This document shows positions 9,368 through 18,660 of a DNA stretch of 64,000 bases, piece after piece. A program made the position numbers and the translations under genes. The notes beneath the pieces were generated by a model. That model ran no database searches. It was not told the origin of the DNA and saw nothing but the letters and a program-made list of their open reading frames with translations. The DNA is from AAA044-D11 sp965268555 (lineage in GTDB: Bacteria; Actinomycetota; Actinomycetes; Nanopelagicales; Nanopelagicaceae): contig OZ254174.1 of the NCBI GenBank assembly GCA_965268555.1, forward strand, positions 620,001 to 684,000, written 5' to 3'. Position 1 is the first letter of the stretch. Every line of letters starts with the position of its first letter.

Positions 9368-10302
9368 TGCGTAGCAGAACACCAAAAGTAGTTGCCTTTG
9401 GTGGTGGTCACGGACTTGCCGCAACGCTTACGGCCCTACGCGATGTAACACCGACTATTACTGCAGTAGTAACAGTTGCTGATAATGGTGGATCGAGTGG
9501 AAAGATACGCGATGAATTTAATTTTTTGCCGCCTGGAGATTTGCGAATGGCACTTGCGGCACTCTGCGGAGCTGATGCATGGGGTCAAAGCTGGGCGCAA
9601 ATAATTCAACATCGCTTCAATAGCCAAGGCGAACTCAATGGCCATGCGCTAGGAAATCTTCTGCTCGCCGCTCTCTGGGATAGCTCAGATGATCTGGTCG
9701 CTGGTATTGATCGAGTGGGGCAACTCTTAAAGATTGTCGGGAGAGTTCTACCGATGTCGCTAGAGCCGTTAGATATTGAAGGAATTTTTGAAGTAGGTTC
9801 GATCGAAAGTGTGGTGCGGGGTCAGATTGAAGTTGCTACGGCAAAGGGAAAATTGAAATCATTGAAACTTCTGCCAGAAAATCCAAGAGTTACCCCGCAG
9901 GTATTAACAGCAATCAAGGAGGCCGATTATCTAACTTTTGGCCCTGGCTCTTGGTTCTCAAGTGTCATGCCACATTTTCTACTTGCTGAAATGGCGGAGA
10001 CAATTGCAGCAAGTAAAGCTAAAAAGATAATGATTTTTAATCTTCAAGAGGCGGAGGGGGCGGATGAATTCGCTGGGAATACACCAGAAGAACACTTGCA
10101 ACTCGTACTTTCGCATCTACCTAGCTTTAAATTGGATGTTGCAATTGCAGATCCAACCACTCTAGATTCCGCCGCAGGACTTACAAAGCTAGTCAATCAA
10201 CTTGGCGGAGAACTAGTCGTTGCCGATGTGGCCAGGGATCTGGACCGAAACCATCATGATTCTGGAAAAATGAGTTCACTTTTCACACACATTTTTGCCT
10301 GA
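9367..10302 (+). CDS. yvcK: YvcK/CofD-like gluconeogenesis factor
   Basis: YvcK-family proteins bind UDP-GlcNAc and are needed for normal cell-wall precursor flow on gluconeogenic carbon; mycobacterial CuvA belongs here. The N-terminus has the family GGGHGL motif (residues 13-18) and the DNGGSSG loop about 30 residues later, then PPGDLR. The ATG overlaps the rapZ stop (TAATG). A promoter for whiA may begin inside the final codons. Confidence 0.93.
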   Translation: MRSRTPKVVAFGGGHGLAATLTALRDVTPTITAVVTVADNGGSSGKIRDEFNFLPPGDLRMALAALCGADAWGQSWAQIIQHRFNSQGELNGHALGNLLLAALWDSSDDLVAGIDRVGQLLKIVGRVLPMSLEPLDIEGIFEVGSIESVVRGQIEVATAKGKLKSLKLLPENPRVTPQVLTAIKEADYLTFGPGSWFSSVMPHFLLAEMAETIAASKAKKIMIFNLQEAEGADEFAGNTPEEHLQLVLSHLPSFKLDVAIADPTTLDSAAGLTKLVNQLGGELVVADVARDLDRNHHDSGKMSSLFTHIFA

Positions 10303-10322
10303 ACCCTGCTTAAATAGCGCCC

Positions 10323-11303
10323 ATGGCAATGACATCAGCGGTAAAGGATGAATTGAGCCGACTCTCAATATCTAAGCCATGTTGTAGAAAAGCCGAAGTA
10401 TCTGCAGTTCTTAGATTTGCTGGCGGGTTACACATTACTGCGGGAAAAATTGCGATTGAAGTTGAACTAGATACAGCTCAAGGTGCGCGCAGATTGCGTA
10501 AAGATATCGCCGAAATTTTTGGTCATGAAAGTGAACTCGCAGTGCTGTCGCCAAGTGGCCTGCGCAAAGGAAGTAGATATGTAGTTCGAGTTACATCTGA
10601 TGGCGACGCGCTAGCAAGACAGACTGGATTGATTGATGCAAATAATCGTCCGATTCGAGGACTGCCTCCTCAAGTCGTGTCTGCTGGTATCTGTGATGCC
10701 GAAGCTGCATGGCGGGGCGCATTTCTTGCACATGGTTCACTTACCGAACCTGGTCGCTCATCAGCACTGGAGATAACTTGCCCAGGTCCCGAAGCCGCGC
10801 TTGCATTGGTTGGAGCTGCGCGCAGATTGGGAATTACCGCAAAGGCTCGCGAAGTTAGAAGCGTTGATCGCGTAGTACTAAGAGATGGCGATGCAATTGG
10901 CGCACTACTTACAAGACTTGGTGCGCACGAAAGTGTTCTTGCTTGGGAAGAGCGGAGAATGCGCCGTGAAGTGCGGGCTACTGCAAATCGTCTTGCGAAT
11001 TTTGATGATGCAAACCTTCGCAGATCCGCGCGCGCAGCAGTAGCAGCTTCGGCTCGCGTTGCTAGAGCTATGGAGATACTTGGCCCAGAAATTCCAGACC
11101 ATCTTAAGCAAGCTGGCGAATTACGAATCAATCATGGTCAAGCAAGCCTTGAAGAACTCGGTTCACTTGCATCACCACCGATGACAAAGGATGCAATTGC
11201 AGGTCGAATTCGTAGACTGCTTGCGATGGCCGATAAACGGGCCCATGATTTAGGAATCCCAGATACTGAAGCGGGGCTGAGCCCAGATCTACTAGCTGAG
11301 TAA
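10323..11303 (+). CDS. whiA: Sporulation/division regulator WhiA
   Basis: WhiA pairs a degenerate LAGLIDADG homing-endonuclease fold with a C-terminal helix-turn-helix. In Streptomyces it controls sporulation septation with WhiB; non-sporulating bacteria keep it as a division-related factor. The C-terminal block LRINHGQASLEELGSL followed by GRIRRLLAMAD is the family HTH. Two ATGs are possible, 10323 and 10329. TTAAAT at 10310-10315 lies 7 nt before the first, so a leaderless transcript is possible, though no -35 is visible and read-through from yvcK is likely too. Confidence 0.95.
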   Translation: MAMTSAVKDELSRLSISKPCCRKAEVSAVLRFAGGLHITAGKIAIEVELDTAQGARRLRKDIAEIFGHESELAVLSPSGLRKGSRYVVRVTSDGDALARQTGLIDANNRPIRGLPPQVVSAGICDAEAAWRGAFLAHGSLTEPGRSSALEITCPGPEAALALVGAARRLGITAKAREVRSVDRVVLRDGDAIGALLTRLGAHESVLAWEERRMRREVRATANRLANFDDANLRRSARAAVAASARVARAMEILGPEIPDHLKQAGELRINHGQASLEELGSLASPPMTKDAIAGRIRRLLAMADKRAHDLGIPDTEAGLSPDLLAE

Positions 11304-11358
11304 GCGGGAAATTCGGTTAATTCAGGCTGATAGGATTTACACCTCTACAGCGTTGTGG

Positions 11359-11387
11359 TTCATAAATTTTTTGTAATTTTCTAATCT
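11359..11387 (+). promoter_or_regulatory. Candidate promoter for gap-pgk-tpiA
   Basis: The 99-bp gap before gap is very AT-rich. TTCATA (11359-11364), a 17-bp spacer and TAATCT (11382-11387) form one reading; TTGTGG (11353) with TAATTT (11374) is another. A GAGGCAGG ribosome binding site at 11388-11395 favours the second, more upstream start. Confidence 0.4.
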
Positions 11388-11402
11388 GAGGCAGGCAACT
11401 AA

Positions 11403-12404
11403 ATGGTACGTGTCGGAATTAATGGTTTTGGACGAATTGGTCGTAACTTCTTTCGCGCAGCTCTTCAATCAGGCGCAGATATCGAGATCGTGGGAATCAA
11501 CGATCTAACGGATAACGCAACTCTTGCTCATCTTTTAAAGTATGACTCAATTTTGGGTCGCTTAGGCCTCCCAGTTACATATACCGATGACTCAATCACG
11601 GTTAACGGTAAAACTATCCGCGTATTTTCAGAGCGCGATCCAGCTAACTTGCCTTGGGGCGAAGTTAAGGCTGACATAGTTATTGAATCAACTGGCTTCT
11701 TTACAAAAGCAGCCGATGCGAAGAAGCACATTGCTGCTGGTGCCAAAAAAGTAATCATTTCTGCACCTGCAACCGATGAGGACATCACTGTCGTGATGGG
11801 TGTAAATCATGAGAAATATGATGCTGCAAACCATCACGTAATTTCTAACGCATCTTGCACCACAAACTGTTTAGCTCCAATGGCTAAGGTTCTAGATGAA
11901 GAATTCGGAATTGTTCGAGGCTTGATGACAACAATTCATGCTTATACAAATGATCAATCCGTACTCGATCAACCTCATAAGGATCTACGCCGCGCACGAG
12001 CAGCAGCAGTTTCAATTATTCCAAGCACGACCGGCGCAGCCAAGGCAATCAGCCTGGTTCTTCCAAATCTAAAGGGCAAGCTAGATGGCTTCGCACTTCG
12101 CGTTCCAGTCCCAACAGGTTCTGCAACAGATTTAACTGTAGAACTTTCCAGAGAAGTTACAGCGGCAGAGATCAACGCTGCACTGAAGAAGGCGGCGCAA
12201 GGATCACTTAAGGGATATCTCACTTACACCGAAGATCCAATCGTCTCTGCAGATATCGTGACTGATCCAAGTTCTTGTATTTTGGATGCAGGACTTACCA
12301 AGGTAATTGGAACAACTGCAAAAGTTGTTGGTTGGTATGACAACGAGTGGGGTTACTCAAATCGTTTAGTTGACCTTGTTGGATATGTAGGCAAGAAGCT
12401 TTAA
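11403..12404 (+). CDS. gap: Glyceraldehyde-3-phosphate dehydrogenase, type I
   Basis: The enzyme oxidises and phosphorylates glyceraldehyde-3-phosphate to 1,3-bisphosphoglycerate. The dinucleotide fold NGFGRIGR is at residues 7-14, Asp34 in GINDLT favours NAD+ over NADP+, and the catalytic cysteine is Cys152 in SNASCTTNC. The 333-residue length is complete. It is the first gene of gap-pgk-tpiA, with the pgk ATG overlapping its stop by one base. It is the only gap copy in this window. Confidence 0.98.
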   Translation: MVRVGINGFGRIGRNFFRAALQSGADIEIVGINDLTDNATLAHLLKYDSILGRLGLPVTYTDDSITVNGKTIRVFSERDPANLPWGEVKADIVIESTGFFTKAADAKKHIAAGAKKVIISAPATDEDITVVMGVNHEKYDAANHHVISNASCTTNCLAPMAKVLDEEFGIVRGLMTTIHAYTNDQSVLDQPHKDLRRARAAAVSIIPSTTGAAKAISLVLPNLKGKLDGFALRVPVPTGSATDLTVELSREVTAAEINAALKKAAQGSLKGYLTYTEDPIVSADIVTDPSSCILDAGLTKVIGTTAKVVGWYDNEWGYSNRLVDLVGYVGKKL

Positions 12405-13573
12405 TGAATATCAAGACCCTCGACTCGATAGAAGTTCGTGGGAAGCGAGTTCTACTTCGCTGTGATTTAAATGTGCCGTTGAAAGATGGCGTGATCACAG
12501 ATGATGGTCGAATTAGGGCTTCACTACCAACTATTAAGTATTTGCTCGAACAAGGTGCATCGGTAGTTATCGCCGCTCACCTTGGTCGGCCAAAGGGGGA
12601 GCGCAAGCCCGAACTTTCACTTGCTCCTATCGCCAAGCGACTCTCAGAGCTACTAAAAATCGAAGTTAACTTCTCGACAGAAATTGTCGGCGCAAAATTA
12701 AGTGGTGCCGGAGTAACTCTCCTTGAGAATATTCGTTATGAAGCAGCTGAAACTTCTAAAGATGAAAGCGAACGGGTTGTATTTGCTAAGCAACTTGCAA
12801 GTTATGCCGATGTCTTCGTAAGCGATGGCTTCGGAGCAGTACATCGCAAACATGCCTCTGTTTATGATGTTGCAAAACTACTGCCACATGCCGCAGGTTA
12901 TTTAGTGGCTGCTGAAGTTGAAGTCTTAAAGAAACTTACACAGTCTCCAGAGCGCCCATATGGCGTAGCGCTTGGTGGATCAAAAGTTTCGGACAAGATA
13001 GGTGTTATTTCAAATCTACTTGAAAAGGTAGACACAATTGCTATTGGTGGCGGAATGCTCTTCACATTCTTGGCAGCTAAGGGTTTGGAGATTGGAAAAT
13101 CTCTTGTTGAAACTGATTTGATTCCAACTGTTATTGAACTTATGAAACGCGCGGAGAAGCGCGGGGTTAACTTCTTACTTCCAAGCGACATTGTGGTTGC
13201 TCCGGAATTCAAAGCTGATGCAAAGCCAACAGTGGTCGCAGCAGATTCAATTCCAGCAGATCAGATGGGGCTAGATATCGGACCAGATAGTGCAAAAGCT
13301 TTCGCCGCTGCAATAGTTGGATGTAAGACAGTTTTCTGGAATGGCCCAATGGGCGTCTTCGAATTTCCAAACTTTGCAAATGGCACAAAAGTTTTGGCAC
13401 AAGCTTTAACCCAAGTAAGTGGAATTAGCGTCGTAGGAGGCGGAGATTCTGCAGCCGCCGTTCGCAAGCTCGGGTTTGCTGATTCCGATTTCGGTTACAT
13501 CTCCACCGGCGGTGGGGCTTCACTAGAATATCTCGAAGGAAAAGAGCTACCTGGCTTAATCGTTTTGCAATAA
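12404..13573 (+). CDS. pgk: Phosphoglycerate kinase
   Basis: Pgk transfers the acyl phosphate of 1,3-bisphosphoglycerate to ADP. The N-terminal signature RCDLNVPL (about residues 19-26), the substrate-binding AHLGRPKG and the C-terminal GGGDSAAAV nucleotide loop are all present. At 389 residues it is slightly shorter than the usual 395-405. Start overlaps the gap stop (TAATG), implying coupled translation. tpiA follows after 26 nt with its own ribosome binding site. Confidence 0.97.
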   Translation: MNIKTLDSIEVRGKRVLLRCDLNVPLKDGVITDDGRIRASLPTIKYLLEQGASVVIAAHLGRPKGERKPELSLAPIAKRLSELLKIEVNFSTEIVGAKLSGAGVTLLENIRYEAAETSKDESERVVFAKQLASYADVFVSDGFGAVHRKHASVYDVAKLLPHAAGYLVAAEVEVLKKLTQSPERPYGVALGGSKVSDKIGVISNLLEKVDTIAIGGGMLFTFLAAKGLEIGKSLVETDLIPTVIELMKRAEKRGVNFLLPSDIVVAPEFKADAKPTVVAADSIPADQMGLDIGPDSAKAFAAAIVGCKTVFWNGPMGVFEFPNFANGTKVLAQALTQVSGISVVGGGDSAAAVRKLGFADSDFGYISTGGGASLEYLEGKELPGLIVLQ

Positions 13574-13599
13574 TTACCGAATCGTTCAATGGAGGATAA

Positions 13600-14379
13600 A
13601 TGCGCAAGCCGCTAATTGCAGGTAACTGGAAGATGAACCTAAATCATCTAGAGGCGATAGCCGTTACCCAGAAGTTATCTTATTCACTGGATGATAAAGA
13701 TTACGATGCCGTAGATGTTGTGGTACTTCCACCATTTACAGATATTCGCTCTGTCCAAACTTTGATTGATGGTGATCGACTTCGACTAACTTATGGTGCT
13801 CAAGATATTTCTCCGGAAGCCAGCGGAGCCTTCACCGGTGACATCAGTGGTTCTATGCTTAACAAATTGGGCGTCTCCTTTGTTGCCGTTGGTCACTCCG
13901 AGCGCAGAGCTATTCATAGTGAAGATGATGCAATTGTTAACCGGAAGATTAAAGCTGCGCTTGCTAATGAGATAACTCCAATCTTTTGTGTCGGCGAAGA
14001 GCTAGAAATCCGTGAAGCAGGAACTCACGTCGCGCATGTACTAAGTCAAGTTCGCAATGGGTTGAAGGGTTTTCATAAACCTGATCTGAAAAAGATAGTA
14101 TTTGCATATGAACCGGTTTGGGCTATTGGAACCGGAAAAACTGCTAGTGCTGGTGATGCTGAAGAAGTTTGCGCAGCAATTAGAAGTGAATTAATCAAGA
14201 TTGGTTCGGAGGAAATCTCAGAGGCTGCACGAATTCTTTATGGCGGATCTGTGAAGTCCTCAAATATCGTAGAAATAATGCAACAGCCAAATATCGATGG
14301 CGTACTTGTGGGTGGAGCGAGCCTAGATCCTGAGGAATTTGCTCGAATTGCCAGGTTTTATCGGGCGGCAACTGCATAA
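13600..14379 (+). CDS. tpiA: Triosephosphate isomerase
   Basis: TpiA interconverts dihydroxyacetone phosphate and glyceraldehyde-3-phosphate. Active-site residues are Lys11 (GNWKMN), His99 (VGHSERR) and Glu171 (AYEPVWAIGTG). The phosphate-binding YGGSVK and GVLVGGASL motifs are intact. A GGAGG Shine-Dalgarno lies 6 nt before the ATG. The protein is 259 residues, standard length. Confidence 0.98.
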   Translation: MRKPLIAGNWKMNLNHLEAIAVTQKLSYSLDDKDYDAVDVVVLPPFTDIRSVQTLIDGDRLRLTYGAQDISPEASGAFTGDISGSMLNKLGVSFVAVGHSERRAIHSEDDAIVNRKIKAALANEITPIFCVGEELEIREAGTHVAHVLSQVRNGLKGFHKPDLKKIVFAYEPVWAIGTGKTASAGDAEEVCAAIRSELIKIGSEEISEAARILYGGSVKSSNIVEIMQQPNIDGVLVGGASLDPEEFARIARFYRAATA

Positions 14380-14459
14380 TTCCGCGCCCTCGGACAGGTA
14401 TCCTTACCCCAGTGCAATTTGCAAGTACTTTTCGGTTTTAAGTATTAAAGGAGAAATTC

Positions 14460-14690
14460 GTGGTCGTAGCTCTATCAATTCTTCTGGTGATAACCAGCGT
14501 ACTAATGGTCCTGCTTGTTCTTCTTCATAAAGGAAAAGGCAGTGGATTGTCGGATCTATTCGGCGGCGGAATTTCTTCCAGCTATGGTGGATCATCTGTA
14601 GTTGAGAAGAACCTTGATCGAATCACAATCGTTGTCGGGGGACTCTGGTTTGCTGGCGTCATTGCTTTAAGTCTCGTACTTAAAAAATAA
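14460..14690 (+). CDS. secG: Preprotein translocase subunit SecG
   Basis: SecG is the small accessory subunit of the SecYEG channel. The 76-residue protein has two membrane segments (about residues 2-21 and 54-73) joined by a Gly/Ser-rich loop with the LFGGG motif typical of the family. The GTG start is supported by AAAGGAG about 6 nt upstream. The position after tpiA is the conserved actinobacterial arrangement; the ppc gene that often comes next elsewhere is not here. Confidence 0.93.
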   Translation: MVVALSILLVITSVLMVLLVLLHKGKGSGLSDLFGGGISSSYGGSSVVEKNLDRITIVVGGLWFAGVIALSLVLKK

Positions 14691-14725
14691 ATTTAGATAA
14701 ATCTGACTAATAAGAGGAGATAAAT

Positions 14726-15061
14726 ATGGGTAGCGCAATCCGTGGAAGTCGTGTCGGCGCAGGTCCTATGGGAGAAGCAGAGCGTGGCGATGCCATTGCT
14801 CGTTTCCGAGTCTCGTACTGGTGCGCAAAAGGACATGAAACTCGTCCCTCATTTGCTGAAGATGAAACAGTTCAAATTCCTGAAATTTGGGATTGCCCAC
14901 GTTGCGGGTATCCGGCCGGGCTAAATAAAGATAAACCGCCAATGCCAATTAAAAATGAGCCGTATAAAACCCACTTGGCTTATGTGAAAGAGCGTCGAAC
15001 TGAAGCTGAGTCCAAGAAGATTCTAGAAGATGCACTTTCTAGACTTCGTGGTGAAGATTAA
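14726..15061 (+). CDS. rbpA: RNA polymerase-binding protein RbpA
   Basis: RbpA is an actinobacteria-specific activator that binds the group I sigma factor and RNA polymerase and stabilises open complexes. The conserved N-terminal GSAIRGSRVGAGPMGE stretch, which contacts promoter DNA in mycobacterial structures, is intact. The zinc-ribbon ligand pattern is Cys33, His37, Cys57 and Cys60. A strong AGAGGAG site precedes the ATG. The gene converges on pgi with only 5 nt between stop codons and no visible hairpin terminator. Confidence 0.97.
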   Translation: MGSAIRGSRVGAGPMGEAERGDAIARFRVSYWCAKGHETRPSFAEDETVQIPEIWDCPRCGYPAGLNKDKPPMPIKNEPYKTHLAYVKERRTEAESKKILEDALSRLRGED

Positions 15062-15066
15062 TTCTT

Positions 15067-16614
15067 TTAAAGCTTTTTAAGCTGCTCTAAAATCTCTGAA
15101 ATTCCGAGCTTCCTATCTTTAAGATGGATTCGGAGTAGTGGAAAATTTCTAGATGAAATTGCCGCAGCATCTCCGAGCGCTTGTGCCATCAACAGGGTAT
15201 GAAAAGAGAATTCGCGGCCTGGTATTTCTAAATCTTTTGAACTTGCTCCAGTAATTTGAATGAAGGCACCGTTCTGCGAACCACCTTTATGGAACTGACC
15301 TGTTGAATGTAGAAATCTAGGGCCCCAACCAAATGTAACTCCGATATCCAAATTGGAAGCTAGCAAATTTCTCATCCCACTTATTTGGGAATCATTATTT
15401 CGATCTAAATAGGCCATGACCGCTAGATATTTTCTCGTGGGGTCGATTAAGTCGGTTATTGCTTGCCTTAATGATGACGGAGAACCATTCGCATAAACGT
15501 CAAAATTTTGAGTCACAAGTGTTGGTTGCGGATCTACCGGGCCAGTATTTCGCCAGTTCGCCAATAATTCGCTAGTTCGCTCTTTAGCCTCAGTAACATT
15601 TGGCTGGTTAAAAGGATCAACGTGCAGAGCTCGACATAAAAGGGCGGTAACCCACTCCCATAAAATAAAATGCTCTCCGAGAGATGCGGTTACATTAAGT
15701 TCGGCAACTCCTTCCGCGAATCCAATTTGAAGCGCTGGCCCCGAGATTTTTAAAGCGCTAGATTCAATTACGATTGGTAGTCGGCCACGTTCATCTTTTC
15801 CAGTTGATTCAGCTACGAGTTGTTCAATCCAGTCACCAAGACCACTGACATTTGATTTTTCATCTGTTAACGAGAAGTTCTGCTCGCACTGCTCAAAGAG
15901 CAGGGTGGCCAATTGAACTGCAGGGGAGTTGGGTTGGGAAAATGTTGAACTTGCCAGGTCTGCGTCATCTAACAAAACCGAAACGTCGATACCGATAAGA
16001 GCAGCAGGGACTAACCCAAAAGCACTAAGCGCGCTGAATCGACCGCCTACATCTGGATCTGCGTTGATAACTTTGTAGCCAGCTGATCTTGAATCTACAT
16101 CGAGGGGAGAACCTGGATCTGTAACAATTAAAAAATGCTTGATTGGATCTAGACCAGCGCTTCGAAATTGCTCTTCAAAAAACGATTTCTGTGATGCGGT
16201 TTCAATAGTCGAACCAGATTTAGAACCAACAATGACTAGAGTTCGCGCTAAATCCGGTGGTAAGGCTGCAGAAATTTGACTCGGGTCAGTGGTATCAAGA
16301 ATTGTCAATGACCGCTTGAATGTTTTCGCCATAACTTCTGGCGCAAGCGAGGAGCCGCCCATGCCACACAAAATAAAATTTGTTAAATCATTTGCTCTAG
16401 CCCAGGCACTCAACGCATCTAGTTCTGGAAGTAACAATCGACTTGATTTTGGAAGATCTATCCAATTCAGCCGCACTCGAGCTTCTGACTCTGCTGCCTT
16501 TCCCCATAGCGTTGCATCCTTCTGCGCAAGCGCACTTACAATTTTGTTTAAATCTTTCGCGACCGGGCTGTGCTCATCGTACTTTTGAGCAATTTTTCCG
16601 CTTAATGCAATCAT
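15067..16614 (-). CDS. pgi: Glucose-6-phosphate isomerase
   Basis: This is the SIS-domain isomerase of the type found inside actinobacterial pentose-phosphate clusters, converting glucose-6-phosphate and fructose-6-phosphate. The first SIS block reads ILCGMGGSSLAPE and the phosphosugar loop VIGSKSGSTIET in slightly variant form (VIVGSKSGSTIET). It is 515 residues. It starts on the base after the tkt stop and belongs to a ctaA-tkt-pgi run. In many relatives a transaldolase gene sits between tkt and this pgi; it is missing here. Confidence 0.92.
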   Translation of the reverse strand: MIALSGKIAQKYDEHSPVAKDLNKIVSALAQKDATLWGKAAESEARVRLNWIDLPKSSRLLLPELDALSAWARANDLTNFILCGMGGSSLAPEVMAKTFKRSLTILDTTDPSQISAALPPDLARTLVIVGSKSGSTIETASQKSFFEEQFRSAGLDPIKHFLIVTDPGSPLDVDSRSAGYKVINADPDVGGRFSALSAFGLVPAALIGIDVSVLLDDADLASSTFSQPNSPAVQLATLLFEQCEQNFSLTDEKSNVSGLGDWIEQLVAESTGKDERGRLPIVIESSALKISGPALQIGFAEGVAELNVTASLGEHFILWEWVTALLCRALHVDPFNQPNVTEAKERTSELLANWRNTGPVDPQPTLVTQNFDVYANGSPSSLRQAITDLIDPTRKYLAVMAYLDRNNDSQISGMRNLLASNLDIGVTFGWGPRFLHSTGQFHKGGSQNGAFIQITGASSKDLEIPGREFSFHTLLMAQALGDAAAISSRNFPLLRIHLKDRKLGISEILEQLKKL

Positions 16615-18660
16615 CTAGCTCCTTGCGATTGTACGAAGAGCAGCTGCAACTATGTTCTCTGGAGTGAATCCATACTCCTTAAATAATTCACTGGCAGAGG
16701 CAGATGCACCGAAGTGTTCAAGGCTTATGATTTCACCACAATCACCAACATATTTATACCAGCCAGAACCAACCCCAGCTTCAATGCTCACTCTTGCTTT
16801 AATCGCGGAGGGGAGCACCTCTTCGCGATATGCAGCGTTTTGATCCTCAAACCATTCGAGTGATGGCGCACTGACAACTCTGGCCGAAATTTTCTCTCTT
16901 GCAAGAAGTTCTGCAGCGGTAATGGCGATATGAACTTCTGAACCGGTAGCAATCAAAATAACATCGGGGACACCTTTGGTATCACAGATGATGTATGCAC
17001 CTTTTGCAGTTCCCTCCGCACTTGCACAATTACTCCGATCGAGGACCGGCAAATTTTGTCGCGAGAGTGCGAAGCCAACAGGCTTGCCTCGTTTAATGAC
17101 TTCACGCCAAGCAATAGCTGTTTCATTAGCATCTGCTGGTCTTACGACTGCGAAGTTCGGAATTAGTCGGAGTGATGCAATGTGCTCGACTGGCTGATGA
17201 GTTGGTCCATCTTCGCCAAGCCCGATTGAGTCATGTGTCCAGACAAAAATAGATGGGATATCCATAAGTGCAGCGAGGCGAACCGAGCCGCGCATGTAAT
17301 CACTAAACACTAGGAATGTTCCACCGAAACTCTTTGTTAAACCATGAAGTGTGATTCCATTAATTATTGCGCCCATGGCATGTTCTCTAATGCCGAAATG
17401 AATTATGCGCCCATATGGATTGGCCCCTGCCATTGCACTACTTGCAGGCAAGAACGAACCACTTCCAGTTATGGTCGTGTTGTTACTTCCAGCTAAATCA
17501 GATGAGCCACCCCAGAATTCTGGAAGAACGGTTGAAAGTGCGTTAATAATTTTTCCAGAAGCAGCACGCGTGGCAATATCTTTACCACTCTCAAATGTTG
17601 GTAATACTTTCTCCCAATCTTTTGGAAGCTCTCCAGCTACTAATCGCTTGAGGAGCGCTGCGCGATCAGGGTTGGATTTCTCCCATAGCAAGAATTGAGT
17701 TTGCCATTCGGAGTGCAATTTAGCGCCACGGTCCTTAACGCGGCGAGCATGGGCTAATACTTCATCAGAAATAGCAAAAGATTCTTCTGGGTTTAATCCA
17801 AGCGCAACTTTTGTCGCTGCAACTTCATCCGGTCCAAGTGCGGAGCCATGTGACTCTGCAGTTCCTTGTGCATTTGGCGCTGGCCAAGCTATAACGGTAT
17901 GCAATCGGATAAGAGTGGGTTTTACATACTGAGCCTTAGCTTCAAACATTGCCTTCTCTAGCGCATCTCTATCGACGCTGCCATCACCCTTTGCAGAAAC
18001 TTCAATTACATGCCAACCATATGCGCGGTATCTTGCCGATACATCTTCCGTGAAGGCGACATGAGTATCACCTTCAATTGAAATTCTGTTGTCATCATAA
18101 ATAACTTTTAGGTTTCCTAATTCTTGGGTGCCGGCTAGCGAGCATGCCTCAGCGCTAACACCTTCTTGTAAATCTCCATCCGATGCGATTACCCAAATGT
18201 CATGGTCAAAAAGCTCGGTCTCACCAGCAGGATCGAACAAGCCCTTCTCGTAGCGCGCAGCCATAGCCATTCCAACTGCACTTGAGATTCCTGAGCCAAG
18301 TGGTCCAGTAGTTATTTCAACGCCAGCAGTATGGCCATATTCCGGATGCCCTGGTGTTTTGGAGCCAGCAGTTCGAAAGCTTTTTAGATCTGATAATTCA
18401 AGACCATAACCAGAGAGAAATAGTTGGATATATAACGTAAGTGAAGAGTGTCCTGCGGAGAGAACAAAGCGATCTCGACCAAGCCAATTTGGATCACTTG
18501 GATCATGTTTTAAAACTCTCTGAAATAAGGTGTAGGCAACAGGTGCTAGCGCCATTGCAGTGCCTGGGTGGCCATTTCCCACTTTTTGCACGGCATCCAT
18601 TGCCAAGGCTCGCGCTGCTGTAACAGCTTCATCATCGAGTGCGCTCCATTGTGATTGCAT
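16615..18660 (-). CDS. tkt: Transketolase
   Basis: Transketolase moves two-carbon units between sugar phosphates in the non-oxidative pentose phosphate pathway, using thiamine diphosphate. The cofactor motif is SDGDLQEG followed by IYDDN about 25 residues on; the N-terminal GHPGTAMALAP and the HDSIGLGEDGPTHQP block are present. 681 residues, full length. It directly abuts ctaA upstream and pgi downstream with no spacer. The usual neighbours tal, zwf, opcA and pgl are not in the window. Confidence 0.97.
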   Translation of the reverse strand: MQSQWSALDDEAVTAARALAMDAVQKVGNGHPGTAMALAPVAYTLFQRVLKHDPSDPNWLGRDRFVLSAGHSSLTLYIQLFLSGYGLELSDLKSFRTAGSKTPGHPEYGHTAGVEITTGPLGSGISSAVGMAMAARYEKGLFDPAGETELFDHDIWVIASDGDLQEGVSAEACSLAGTQELGNLKVIYDDNRISIEGDTHVAFTEDVSARYRAYGWHVIEVSAKGDGSVDRDALEKAMFEAKAQYVKPTLIRLHTVIAWPAPNAQGTAESHGSALGPDEVAATKVALGLNPEESFAISDEVLAHARRVKDRGAKLHSEWQTQFLLWEKSNPDRAALLKRLVAGELPKDWEKVLPTFESGKDIATRAASGKIINALSTVLPEFWGGSSDLAGSNNTTITGSGSFLPASSAMAGANPYGRIIHFGIREHAMGAIINGITLHGLTKSFGGTFLVFSDYMRGSVRLAALMDIPSIFVWTHDSIGLGEDGPTHQPVEHIASLRLIPNFAVVRPADANETAIAWREVIKRGKPVGFALSRQNLPVLDRSNCASAEGTAKGAYIICDTKGVPDVILIATGSEVHIAITAAELLAREKISARVVSAPSLEWFEDQNAAYREEVLPSAIKARVSIEAGVGSGWYKYVGDCGEIISLEHFGASASASELFKEYGFTPENIVAAALRTIARS

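Noticed and set aside
10670..11131. 153-codon frame antisense to whiA
   Set aside because: Shadow of the whiA coding strand; composition is Ser/Ala/Arg-rich as expected for an antisense frame, with no start signal.
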